46,389 nt of DNA from an uncultured Prevotella sp. GTDB lineage: Bacteria > Bacteroidota > Bacteroidia > Bacteroidales > Bacteroidaceae. The position numbers were made by a program, and so were the translations under genes. The notes under the pieces are model-generated. The model was not told the origin of the DNA and ran no database searches. It saw nothing but the letters and a program-made list of their open reading frames with translations. Location of the stretch: contig CAMVSV010000020.1 of assembly GCA_947170265.1 (NCBI GenBank), positions 1-46,389 on the forward strand. The letters are read 5' to 3'. Below are positions 26,403 through 34,429 of the stretch, piece by piece; position 1 is the stretch's first letter; each line of letters starts with the position of its first letter.

Positions 26403-27413
26403 ATGGTAGATTACAAATCACTTGGCTTGGTAAACACCAGAGAGATGTTTGCCAGAGCAATCAACGGCGGATATGCTATTCCCGCCTTCAACTTCAACAA
26501 CATGGAGCAGCTGCAAGCTATTATCAAGGCTTCTTCAGAATTGAAGAGCCCCGTGATACTGCAGGTTTCCAAAGGTGCGCGCAACTATGCCAACCAGACA
26601 CTGCTTCGCTACATGGCACAGGGTGCTGTGGAGTATGCAAAGGAGTTGGGCTGCAAGCATCCTGAGATTGCCCTCCACCTTGACCATGGTGACAGCTTCG
26701 AGACATGCAAGAGCTGTGTAGACTTTGGTTTCTCTTCTGTGATGATCGACGGTTCTTCACTCCCCTACGAGGAGAACATTGCCCTCACAAAGAAGGTTGT
26801 TGAATATGCTCACCAGTATGACGTGACCGTAGAAGGCGAGCTCGGTGTGCTGGCAGGTGTTGAAGACGAAGTGGTAGCCGCTGAGTCACACTATACCAAA
26901 CCCGAAGAAGTGATTGACTTCGTAAGCCGCACTGGCGTTGACTCTCTCGCTATCTCCATAGGTACCAGCCACGGTGCTTACAAGTTCACTCCCGAGCAGT
27001 GCACACGCGACCCGAAGACCGGCAAGCTCGTGCCTCCTCCATTGGCTTTCGACGTGCTCGACGCCATCATGGAGAAACTCCCCGGATTCCCCATCGTGCT
27101 CCACGGTTCTTCATCAGTGCCCCAGGAGTATGTTGACATGATCAACTCTACCGGTGGCAAGCTCCCCGATGCAGTTGGTATACCCGAGGAGCAGCTCCGC
27201 AAGGCTGCCAAGAGCGCTGTTTGCAAGATCAACATCGACTCTGACTCTCGTCTGGCATTCACCGCTGCCGTGCGCAAGGTGTTTGTTGAGAAACCAGGTG
27301 AGTTCGACCCGCGTAAGTACTGCGGTCCTGCACGCGACCTGATGACTGAGCTCTACGAACACAAAATCAAGGAAGTGCTCGGCTCAGACAACAAGCTGGC
27401 TCAGCTCGACTAA
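26403..27413 (+). CDS. fba: Fructose-bisphosphate aldolase, class II
   Basis: Zinc-dependent cleavage of fructose 1,6-bisphosphate to DHAP and glyceraldehyde 3-phosphate in glycolysis and gluconeogenesis. Length is 336 aa. Conserved blocks are PAFNFNNMEQLQAI, ALHLDHGDSFETCK (zinc His and catalytic Asp), VEGELGVLAGVEDE, ISIGTSHGAYKF, VLHGSSSVP (zinc His) and CKINIDSDSRLAFTAAVR (phosphate and substrate binding). Codon use is strongly biased, as expected for a highly expressed gene. Confidence 0.97.
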   Translation: MVDYKSLGLVNTREMFARAINGGYAIPAFNFNNMEQLQAIIKASSELKSPVILQVSKGARNYANQTLLRYMAQGAVEYAKELGCKHPEIALHLDHGDSFETCKSCVDFGFSSVMIDGSSLPYEENIALTKKVVEYAHQYDVTVEGELGVLAGVEDEVVAAESHYTKPEEVIDFVSRTGVDSLAISIGTSHGAYKFTPEQCTRDPKTGKLVPPPLAFDVLDAIMEKLPGFPIVLHGSSSVPQEYVDMINSTGGKLPDAVGIPEEQLRKAAKSAVCKINIDSDSRLAFTAAVRKVFVEKPGEFDPRKYCGPARDLMTELYEHKIKEVLGSDNKLAQLD

Positions 27414-27476
27414 TATACTGCCTGTGAAAGGAGCCGCTGCATAGCCAGCCTCCTTCCTCCGCAGCATAGACATAGC

Positions 27477-27537
27477 AATCCGCAAAAGCCGAAGTCATAT
27501 ATATATAATATGTGATACGGCTCTTGCGGATTTTTTT
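27477..27537 (+). terminator. Terminator of the aldolase gene
   Basis: AATCCGCAAAAGCCG and CGGCTCTTGCGGATT pair around an AT-rich loop, followed by seven T. Confidence 0.85.
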
Positions 27538-27560
27538 ATCACCATAACTAAGTTACTACT

Positions 27561-28673
27561 ATGAAGAGAAAAGTATTGTTACTCGTTGTCATGGCAGCAC
27601 TCTCGCTACCGTCGGTGGCACAAGACCCTGACTTCTGGATATTTCTCTGCTTCGGGCAAGCCAACATGGCTGGCATGGCACCCTACGACAGCAACGACGG
27701 CGAAGCGTCGGAAAGATTTGTGAAACTCTCGGAGACAACCACGTTTCACGGCGACAAGGTATATACATGGGACAAAGCCAAGACTCCCATCTGCAGAGCC
27801 GATGCCGGGCTCGGCATGCTTGAGAGTTTCGGGAGCGTGATGCTCCAGAGAATACCCGACAACGTGAGGATAGGACTGGTGTGTGCAGCAATTGACAATG
27901 CCCCTATAGACTTCTTCGACAAGGATGCACCCCAGCCGCCATCGTCATTGTGCACCGACAACAACCAGCTTGACCAGCTGCAGGAATACGGCGGTCAGCC
28001 CTATGAATACCTTGTGAGGCTTGCCCGGCGTGCAAAGAACAAGGGAGTGATCAAGGGAATACTCTTCCATCAGGGCGAGACCGACGGCTACAGCGAGGAA
28101 TGGGAACAGAAGGTGGTGAAGGTGTACCACGACCTGTGTGCCGACCTCGGTCTTGAGGTGCTCGCCACGCCGATGTTCGTGGGTGAGGTGCTCAGGAGCG
28201 AGCAGGGTGGAACGTGTGCTGCCGTCAACGACCATATTGCCCATCTGCCCTATGTGGCGCATAACGTGTATGTGGTGTCGTCGGAGGGTTGTGAAGGCAG
28301 CTCCGACCATGTGAGCTTCTCAGCCGATGGCTATCGCACCCTTGGCACTCACTATGCCGAGCGATACCTTGAGCGCATGGAGGAATACATGCCGCGGCAG
28401 AGCCGTCAGGAGGAAGCTTCAAGCGTTACAACGGTAAAGGTTACTCAGATGAGCATAAATGCAGACTTCGACGACGACAACGACATGTGGGTTGAGGCAT
28501 CGGAGCCTCTCGACCGTGTGGACATACGCGACAGCAGCGGCAAGTTGCTCACCGTGTTCCGGTTTAACGGCAAGAGCAACCTGAAGGTGCCCATACACGA
28601 CCTCCTCACCCAACCCATAGTGCTGGAGTTCCATGCCGTGAGCGGCAATACTCGGACAATAAGGTTTGAATAG
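27561..28673 (+). CDS. SASA-family (sialate O-acetylesterase-like) exported protein, catalytic residues apparently lost
   Basis: Exported protein of 370 aa (signal peptide MKRKVLLLVVMAALSLPSVA). The fold is recognisable from IFLCFGQANMAG at residues 28-38, GILFHQGETDGYSEEW in the middle and DHVSFSADGYRTLG at 249-262. Family knowledge: SASA/CE6 esterases use the Ser of GQSNM and the His of a DxxHF motif. Here the first is GQANM (Ala34) and the second is D249-H-V-S252-F, with Ser where His is expected. Either the protein is a non-catalytic carbohydrate-binding relative or it uses other residues. The C-terminal ~85 residues (MSINADFDDDNDMWVEA...) look like a Prevotella-type beta C-terminal domain. 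No polysaccharide-utilisation genes are adjacent. Confidence 0.8.
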   Translation: MKRKVLLLVVMAALSLPSVAQDPDFWIFLCFGQANMAGMAPYDSNDGEASERFVKLSETTTFHGDKVYTWDKAKTPICRADAGLGMLESFGSVMLQRIPDNVRIGLVCAAIDNAPIDFFDKDAPQPPSSLCTDNNQLDQLQEYGGQPYEYLVRLARRAKNKGVIKGILFHQGETDGYSEEWEQKVVKVYHDLCADLGLEVLATPMFVGEVLRSEQGGTCAAVNDHIAHLPYVAHNVYVVSSEGCEGSSDHVSFSADGYRTLGTHYAERYLERMEEYMPRQSRQEEASSVTTVKVTQMSINADFDDDNDMWVEASEPLDRVDIRDSSGKLLTVFRFNGKSNLKVPIHDLLTQPIVLEFHAVSGNTRTIRFE

Positions 28674-28675
28674 CA

Positions 28676-28728
28676 AAACCCCTCTTGAGAAACTCAGAAC
28701 GGTTTCCAAGAGGGGTTTCTTTTTTTTC
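28676..28728. terminator. Bidirectional terminator between the esterase-like gene and nnr
   Basis: AAACCCCTCTTG (28676-28687) pairs with CAAGAGGGGTTT (28707-28718), followed by a long T run on plus. Confidence 0.85.
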
Positions 28729-28740
28729 GTAGGTCTTACC

Positions 28741-30258
28741 TCAGGTTGTCATTCTCAGGAATGCCTTTGGCAGATATTTTATTATGTCGCCGGCAATGAG
28801 GCTCTCCTTGCCAATGTCTTTGGCGGCAAGGTCGCCGGCGAGTCCGTGCAGATACATTCCCACGATGGCGGCATCGGCGGCATGATAGCCACGGGCAAGC
28901 AGTCCGGTGATGATGCCGGTGAGCACGTCGCCGCTGCCAGCGGTAGCCATTCCGCTGTTTCCGGTGCTGTTGAACACCACTTTGCCGGAAGGAAGGCACA
29001 ATGCCGAGTAGTGACCTTTCAGAAGAATATACACCTTGAGGTTCAATGCCATCTCGCAGGCTTTCTTCAGTCGCTCATAGTCGCCGTTGCAGGCTGTGCC
29101 CGCCAGGCGTTCAAACTCCTTGGGGTGGGGTGTCATGATGATGCCTTTGGGCAACTGCTGCAGCCACGCACGGTGGTTGGCAAGCATGTTCAGTCCGTCG
29201 GCATCCACCACGATGGGGCACTGTGAGCGTCTCAGCTGTGTGATGAGGGCTATGGCTGTGGTCTCGTGTTGTCCCAGTCCGGGACCAATGCCTATGGCAT
29301 CCATCTCTTCGGCATCCACGGCTTCAGAGAAGTAGGTCTCCTCATGGTCTATCTGCATCACGGCCTCGGGCACAGCCATCTGCATCACGGCGTAGTTGCG
29401 CCGCGGAGTATGGATGGTCACCTTGCCGGCACCGGCTCTCAGACATGCCTTTGTGGTGAGGATGGCAGCTCCCGACATGCCGTAGCTGCCGGCAATGACA
29501 AGAGCGTTGCCCATGGAGCCTTTGTGGGCGAAGTCGTCGCGACCCTTGATGAGGGCCCTCACGTCGTTTTCCTCGAGAATGGAATACTGGGCTTCGGTCT
29601 TGCGTATGTATTCCTGGCTGAGTCGTATGTCAAGCACCCTCAGCTCACCAATGAACTGTTGGTTGTCGGCAAACATGAATGCGAGCTTCTTCTGCTGGAG
29701 GGTGAGGGTCTGGTCGGCGCGTATGATGTTGGCACTGATGTTGAACGAGTTGTCTTCGGGCATCAGTCCCGACGGTATGTCAATGCTTACCACCTTTGCC
29801 GGTGACTGGTTGATATATTTCACAAGCGATGCGAAGCCGCCGGCGAGGGGCTTGGTGATGCCCGAGCCGAAGAGTCCGTCAATGACCAGTGTCTCGCTGT
29901 CAAGCTCGGGAGGGTCAAACTCGGTGGTCACCTCAACAAACTGTCGCAGCTGCTTGCAGTCGGCAGCGCGCTTGCGGTTGGAGGTGCAGTCTTCCGAGAG
30001 ATGGTTGCTGATGTTGAACAAATAGGCTCTAACCTGATAGCCTTGCTCTGCCATGAGACGTGCCACGGCGAGTGCGTCGCCGCCGTTGTTGCCTGGTCCG
30101 GCAAACACCACCACGGGTGTGCGGCTGCTCCACTGCTCTGTCACGGCACGGGTTATGGCTTTTGCCGCCCGTTCCATGAGGTCAATGGAGCGTATGGGTT
30201 CATGCTCCATTGTATACCTGTCAAGTTCGCGTATCTGTGTGCTTGTGAATATCTTCAT
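28741..30258 (-). CDS. nnr: Bifunctional NAD(P)H-hydrate epimerase / ADP-dependent dehydratase
   Basis: Repairs NADHX and NADPHX, the damaged hydrates of nicotinamide cofactors. Length is 505 aa. The N-terminal YjeF_N epimerase domain (residues 1-215) has VVFAGPGNNGGDALAVARLM and VIDGLFGSGITKPL. The C-terminal ribokinase-like dehydratase domain (about 230-505) has HKGSMGNALVIAGSYGMSGA, IGIGPGLGQ, TPHPKEFERL and GNSGMATAGSGDVLTG. Both domains look complete. Confidence 0.96.
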   Translation of the reverse strand: MKIFTSTQIRELDRYTMEHEPIRSIDLMERAAKAITRAVTEQWSSRTPVVVFAGPGNNGGDALAVARLMAEQGYQVRAYLFNISNHLSEDCTSNRKRAADCKQLRQFVEVTTEFDPPELDSETLVIDGLFGSGITKPLAGGFASLVKYINQSPAKVVSIDIPSGLMPEDNSFNISANIIRADQTLTLQQKKLAFMFADNQQFIGELRVLDIRLSQEYIRKTEAQYSILEENDVRALIKGRDDFAHKGSMGNALVIAGSYGMSGAAILTTKACLRAGAGKVTIHTPRRNYAVMQMAVPEAVMQIDHEETYFSEAVDAEEMDAIGIGPGLGQHETTAIALITQLRRSQCPIVVDADGLNMLANHRAWLQQLPKGIIMTPHPKEFERLAGTACNGDYERLKKACEMALNLKVYILLKGHYSALCLPSGKVVFNSTGNSGMATAGSGDVLTGIITGLLARGYHAADAAIVGMYLHGLAGDLAAKDIGKESLIAGDIIKYLPKAFLRMTT

Positions 30259-30266
30259 ATCAAGCG

Positions 30267-30274
30267 CAAAAGTA
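30267..30274 (-). promoter_or_regulatory. -7 element of nnr
   Basis: TACTTTTG on the minus strand, 8 bases before the nnr start, giving a very short or absent leader. No clear -33 TTG. Confidence 0.4.
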
Positions 30275-30349
30275 ATAAAAACTTAGGAGTTTGGCATCCT
30301 GTCGAGCCAGTTTTTATGTATAATGTGCGCACAAATGCTGTTTTTTTAG

Positions 30350-30357
30350 TAATTTTG
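30350..30357 (+). promoter_or_regulatory. -7 element of hpt
   Basis: TAATTTTG, 23 bases before the hpt start. The -33 region is T-rich without a clear TTG. Confidence 0.5.
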
Positions 30358-30380
30358 CAGCAAATTTAAGCAAGGAGCCT

Positions 30381-30917
30381 ATGGGAAGAGTGACGATTAA
30401 GGACAAGACATTTGAGACTTTCATACCCGAGGAGGAGATACTCCGCAGGGTGAAGACGGTGGCAGACCGTATCAATGTCGACATGGCAGGCAAGAACCCG
30501 CTGTTTCTGGCGGTTCTCAACGGAGCATTCGTCTTTGCTGCCGACCTGTTGCGCATGATTACCATTCCCTGCGAGATAAGCTTCGTGAAGCTTGCTTCCT
30601 ATGAGGGCACCACTTCCACCGGGAAGGTGAAAGAGGTGATAGGCATCAACGAGAACCTTGCCGGCAGGACGGTAGTGATTGTGGAAGACATCGTAGACAC
30701 CGGACTGACCATGAAGCAGATGGTTGAGTCCCTCGGCACCCGTCAGCCGGAGTCAGTGCATATATGCACCCTGCTTCTCAAGCCCGACAAGCTGAAGGTA
30801 GACCTCGACATTGAGTATGTAGCCATGGAGGTGCCCAATGAGTTCATCCTTGGCTACGGTCTTGACTACGACCAGCAGGGCAGACAGTTACGCGACATTT
30901 ACACATTAGTGGAATAA
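30381..30917 (+). CDS. hpt: Hypoxanthine phosphoribosyltransferase
   Basis: Purine salvage: hypoxanthine (and guanine) plus PRPP to IMP or GMP. Length is 178 aa, normal. The PRPP motif VVIVEDIVDTGLTM (residues about 93-106) is complete, with KLASYEGTTSTGKV as the flexible loop and EFILGYGLDYDQQGRQL at the C-terminus. It is 9 bases upstream of adk, so the two purine nucleotide genes are probably co-transcribed. Confidence 0.96.
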   Translation: MGRVTIKDKTFETFIPEEEILRRVKTVADRINVDMAGKNPLFLAVLNGAFVFAADLLRMITIPCEISFVKLASYEGTTSTGKVKEVIGINENLAGRTVVIVEDIVDTGLTMKQMVESLGTRQPESVHICTLLLKPDKLKVDLDIEYVAMEVPNEFILGYGLDYDQQGRQLRDIYTLVE

Positions 30918-30926
30918 TATCAGATT

Positions 30927-31499
30927 ATGAAGAATATTGTAATTTTCGGTGCTCCGGGTGCTGGCAAAGGCACGCAGAGCGACAAGATGATTGAGAAGTA
31001 TTCACTCGGCCACATCTCCACAGGCGATGTGCTGCGCAGTGAGATGAAGAACAACACAGAGCTTGGACAGACTGCCAAGAAGTATATCGACCAGGGTCAG
31101 CTCGTGCCCGACAGCCTGATAATAGACATGCTTGCAAAGGTCTATGACACCTTTGGCAGCGACCACAACGGAGTAATCTTCGACGGTTTCCCCCGCACCA
31201 TTCCTCAAGCCGAAGCCCTGAAGGCCATGCTCGCTGAGCGCGGTCATGAGGTGGCTGCCATGATTGAGCTTTTCGTGCCCGAAGAGGAACTCACCAAGCG
31301 ACTGCTGCTGCGCGGTCAGCAAAGCGGACGCAGCGACGACAACGAGGAGACCATCAAGAAGCGCCTCGCAGTGTATCACAGCCAGACCTCACCGCTCATC
31401 GACTGGTATGAGGCAGAGGGACTGCGTCACCATGTCGACGGCATGGGCACCATCGACGAGATCTTCAGTCGTGTGGCAAGTGTGATTGACAGCCTGTAA
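30927..31499 (+). CDS. adk: Adenylate kinase
   Basis: Interconverts ATP plus AMP with two ADP. Length is 190 aa. P-loop GAPGAGKGTQ at residues 7-16; AMP-binding HISTGDVLRSE and FDGFPRTIPQAE. The LID region is short (LLRGQQSGRSDDNEETI), without zinc cysteines, as in the compact bacterial form. Follows hpt closely. Confidence 0.97.
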   Translation: MKNIVIFGAPGAGKGTQSDKMIEKYSLGHISTGDVLRSEMKNNTELGQTAKKYIDQGQLVPDSLIIDMLAKVYDTFGSDHNGVIFDGFPRTIPQAEALKAMLAERGHEVAAMIELFVPEEELTKRLLLRGQQSGRSDDNEETIKKRLAVYHSQTSPLIDWYEAEGLRHHVDGMGTIDEIFSRVASVIDSL

Positions 31500-31563
31500 G
31501 GAGTGTCGTCGCAGATGCAGTAGAACATAATAATCATATCAAGAAATACAACAACAGACAATC

Positions 31564-31615
31564 AACCCACTCTCTGTCAGCTTCCAAGGGAAGACGGCGG
31601 TGCGTGGGTTCTTTT
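31564..31615 (+). terminator. Probable terminator after adk
   Basis: AACCCAC (31564-31570) pairs with GTGGGTT (31604-31610), followed by CTTTT. The loop is long, so it is weaker than others here. Confidence 0.5.
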
Positions 31616-31639
31616 GTATGCGAAAACCATTGACAAACC

Positions 31640-32815
31640 ATGGCAGAATCAAATTTTGTTGACTATGTGAAGATTGTGTGTCGCTCGGGAAAGGGAGGCA
31701 AAGGCTCCATGCACCTCAGACACGTCAAATACAATCCCAACGGCGGACCAGACGGTGGCGACGGCGGACGCGGCGGAAACATCTACCTGCGCGGAAACCA
31801 TAACTACTGGACGCTGCTGCACCTGAAATACCAGCGCCATGTGTTTGCAGAGCACGGTGGCAACGGAGGTAAGGACAAATGCCACGGCACCGACGGCAAG
31901 GACATCTACATTGACGTGCCATGCGGCACCGTGGTATATGATGCCGAAACCGGCAGGTATGTGTGCGACGTGACCCACGACGGACAGGTGGTGCTGCTGC
32001 TCAAGGGTGGTAGGGGCGGACTCGGCAACTTCCAGTTCCGGTCTGCCACCAATCAGGCACCACGCTATGCACAGCCCGGCGAGCCCATGCAGGAGATGAC
32101 GGTAATCATGGAGCTCAAACTCCTTGCCGACGTAGGTCTCGTGGGCTTCCCCAATGCCGGAAAGTCTACCCTCGTGTCGTCGCTCTCCAATGCCCGTCCG
32201 AAGATTGCCAACTATCCCTTCACCACCATGGAACCCAGCCTCGGCATCGTGGGCTACAGAGACAACAAGTCGTTTGTCATGGCCGACATCCCGGGCATCA
32301 TCGAGGGTGCAAGTGAGGGCAGGGGACTCGGGCTGCGCTTCCTCCGGCACATTGAGCGCAACTCGCTGCTGCTCTTCATGGTGCCGGGCGACACTGACGA
32401 CATCAAGCGCGAATACGAGATACTCCTCAACGAGCTGCGCAGCTTCAACCCTGAGATGCTCTCCAAGCACAGGGTGCTGGCTGTGACCAAGTGCGACCTG
32501 CTCGACGACGAGCTCATAAGCATGCTGCGGGAGACGCTGCCTACCGACCTGCCGGTGGTGTTCATCTCTGCCGTCACAGGCTACGGACTCGACGAACTCA
32601 AGGATGTGCTCTGGGAGGAGCTCAACAGCGAGAGCAACAAGCTGCAGGACATAACCTCGGAAGACACTCTCGTGCACCGCGACAAAGACCTCTCATATCT
32701 CAGCAAGGAGATGGAGGACGAGGGTGAGAACATTGAGATACTCGACGACGACGACCTTGACATGGAGGACATGGAGTTCCTTGATGTTGACGACCTTGAA
32801 GACGATGAACCCTGA
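31640..32815 (+). CDS. obgE: GTPase Obg/CgtA
   Basis: Essential ribosome-associated GTPase involved in 50S maturation and growth control. Length is 391 aa. The glycine-rich Obg domain (residues 1-158) has [19 protein letters not shown] and GGDGGRGGN. The G domain has G1 [10 protein letters not shown]2 [11 protein letters not shown]3 [10 protein letters not shown] and G4 TKCDL. A very acidic C-terminal tail ([12 protein letters not shown]...) replaces the OCT domain. The downstream pgeF starts within or just after its stop codon. Confidence 0.97.
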   Translation: MAESNFVDYVKIVCRSGKGGKGSMHLRHVKYNPNGGPDGGDGGRGGNIYLRGNHNYWTLLHLKYQRHVFAEHGGNGGKDKCHGTDGKDIYIDVPCGTVVYDAETGRYVCDVTHDGQVVLLLKGGRGGLGNFQFRSATNQAPRYAQPGEPMQEMTVIMELKLLADVGLVGFPNAGKSTLVSSLSNARPKIANYPFTTMEPSLGIVGYRDNKSFVMADIPGIIEGASEGRGLGLRFLRHIERNSLLLFMVPGDTDDIKREYEILLNELRSFNPEMLSKHRVLAVTKCDLLDDELISMLRETLPTDLPVVFISAVTGYGLDELKDVLWEELNSESNKLQDITSEDTLVHRDKDLSYLSKEMEDEGENIEILDDDDLDMEDMEFLDVDDLEDDEP

Positions 32816-32819
32816 CAGA

Positions 32820-33629
32820 ATGACCCATCCCCAGCTTCACAGCTATGACCTCTCGCCCATGGTGACGGCGTTCAGCACCATGCGCCAGGGGGGAGTGGGA
32901 GAGGGCAGCTATGCCTCCTTCAATATAAACAACTATTGCGGCGACAGCGCCGACGCCATTGCCGAGAACACAGCGAGGCTGTGCCGCCACCTCGCCATCA
33001 GCCGACGGCAGCTGGTGTTTCCCCATCAGACCCACTCAGCCAGCGTGCTGTGCATTGACGATGACTTCATGCAGCTCGGCTGCGATGCCCGCGCTGCCAG
33101 GCTCGAAGGCATCGATGCCCTTGTGACCGATCTCAGCGGAGTGTGCATAGGCGTATCTACAGCCGACTGCATTCCCATACTCATCTTCGACACCGCAAAC
33201 CATGTGGTTGCAGCAGTTCATGCCGGGTGGCGCGGCACCGTGGCACGCATAGTCGAAGCCACTCTTGGCACCATGGCGGAATGCTATGGCACCCGTGCCG
33301 CCGACTGCAAGGCGGTGGTGGGACCTGGCATCTCGCTCCACCGCTTTGAGGTAGGTGACGAGGTGTATGACGCTTTCCGTGATGCAGGCTTCAACATGCA
33401 GTACATATCCAGGGCTTTTCCCGTGGACGAGAGCGTGGAGTCGCGTGGATGGAAATGGCACCTTGACCTGCCTGAATGCAACGACATGCAGCTCAGAAAC
33501 ATGGGTGTGGCACCGGAAAACATCCACATGGCAGGCATCTGCACCTACGACAATGTGGACCGCTTCTTCTCTGCTCGTCGCTTGGGGATAGACAGCGGCA
33601 GGATTTTCACTGGAATAATGATGAAATGA
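32820..33629 (+). CDS. pgeF: Peptidoglycan editing factor / YfiH-type multicopper oxidase-fold protein
   Basis: YfiH (laccase-domain) family protein of 269 aa. Family knowledge: members act on purine nucleosides in vitro and help keep incorrect amino acids out of peptidoglycan. Conserved metal and substrate motifs are VFPHQTHSASV, STADCIPILIFD and AVHAGWRGTVARI, with GPGISLHRFEVG and CTYDNVDRFFSARR. The frame is open further upstream inside obgE; ATG 32820 or 32805 are the realistic starts. It overlaps or abuts obgE and is probably translated from the same message. Confidence 0.9.
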   Translation: MTHPQLHSYDLSPMVTAFSTMRQGGVGEGSYASFNINNYCGDSADAIAENTARLCRHLAISRRQLVFPHQTHSASVLCIDDDFMQLGCDARAARLEGIDALVTDLSGVCIGVSTADCIPILIFDTANHVVAAVHAGWRGTVARIVEATLGTMAECYGTRAADCKAVVGPGISLHRFEVGDEVYDAFRDAGFNMQYISRAFPVDESVESRGWKWHLDLPECNDMQLRNMGVAPENIHMAGICTYDNVDRFFSARRLGIDSGRIFTGIMMK

Positions 33630-33671
33630 CAATTTCTGGTGATGTGGGATTTGCAATACCCACACAACGGA

Positions 33672-33976
33672 AACACCCTTTTTGAGTGAAAATCCAATTC
33701 CGTGAAACAGTTAACAAATGTGAACGAAAAATATTCTCCGCACAGTGAGAAAACGAAAGAGCCACTTTCGTGCTGCGAAAGAGGCTCTTTTACCTTCCAA
33801 AAGAGGCTCTTTTGCACGCTAAAAGAGGCTCTTTTAAAATGCCCCTTTCAAACGTTTGATTATCAATGAGTTACATAGGCAGATTTTTGAGCCTTTCATA
33901 GCTCTCAAATGTTAAAGAAATGTTTGGATATTTTACATCCTTTTACATTTATTTACAAAATGTTTCACGGCATTTT
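33672..33976 (+). repeat. Dispersed repeat of about 305 bp, copy 1
   Basis: Nearly identical, in inverted orientation, to 46106-46389. It contains palindromes of the form AAAAGAGGCTCTTTT: this copy has three (about 33775-33838), the other has two, the difference being one 22-bp unit (GCACGCT plus the palindrome). GAAAGnGCCACTTTC and TATTCTCCGCACA also lie inside. No coding potential is evident. Confidence 0.9.
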
Positions 33977-34007
33977 TTGCGCTTCTTGGGGGCTGAAAAG
34001 GTAACAG

Positions 34008-34044
34008 AAAAGGCTGCAAGCAATTTCTCGCTTGCAGCCTTTTT
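34008..34044. terminator. Bidirectional terminator
   Basis: AAAAGGCTGCAAGC (34008-34021) pairs with GCTTGCAGCC and TTTT (34030-34044). It serves the minus-strand small gene and perhaps pgeF transcripts crossing the repeat. Confidence 0.85.
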
Positions 34045-34079
34045 ATGTTTGTTGTTGCCTTCTTTCCGATGGGTGCTTA

Positions 34080-34271
34080 TCAGCCTTTGTGTCGGTTGGC
34101 TCTCTGTTCCCTGTATTTGGCTTTCTGGCGTGCCGATCCCGAGCCATGGGCTCCGGTGATGTACTTTTTCTTCTTGGCTTTGGTCTTCACCTTGCCGCTG
34201 TCGACCTTTGGAGTGCCGGCTCGCTTGAAGCTTATGCCATTTTCCAATATGTTCTGAAAATCATCTCCCAT
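34080..34271 (-). CDS. Small basic protein of 63 aa, unknown
   Basis: ATG 34271 opens a frame beginning MGDDFQNILENGISFKRAG and ending in a Lys/Arg-rich tail (KTKAKKKKYITG, ARQKAKYREQRANRHKG). Codon use (AAG, GGC, GCC, ACC) resembles neighbouring genes, and a terminator stands 36 bases past the stop. The tail looks like a nucleic-acid-binding or ribosome-associated extension, but I do not recognise the family. The frame extends upstream to 34349, without supporting features. Confidence 0.45.
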   Translation of the reverse strand: MGDDFQNILENGISFKRAGTPKVDSGKVKTKAKKKKYITGAHGSGSARQKAKYREQRANRHKG

Positions 34272-34429
34272 GCAATAGTGTCGTGCTTGATTATAATGTA
34301 AATTCAACGTTCGCTGGTAATTGCTGTCGGCATTGCAGAACTGCTTCATGCCGGACTTTCGTTCCCGGCATGGCTCAGTGTAAGCTTCATGCGCCGTTGC
34401 TTCGACAGGTTCCGGTTAAGTGCGGCGTA

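Noticed and set aside
33545..33817. 90-codon minus-strand frame across the end of pgeF and the dispersed repeat
   Set aside because: It overlaps pgeF and the repeat and has no recognisable product.
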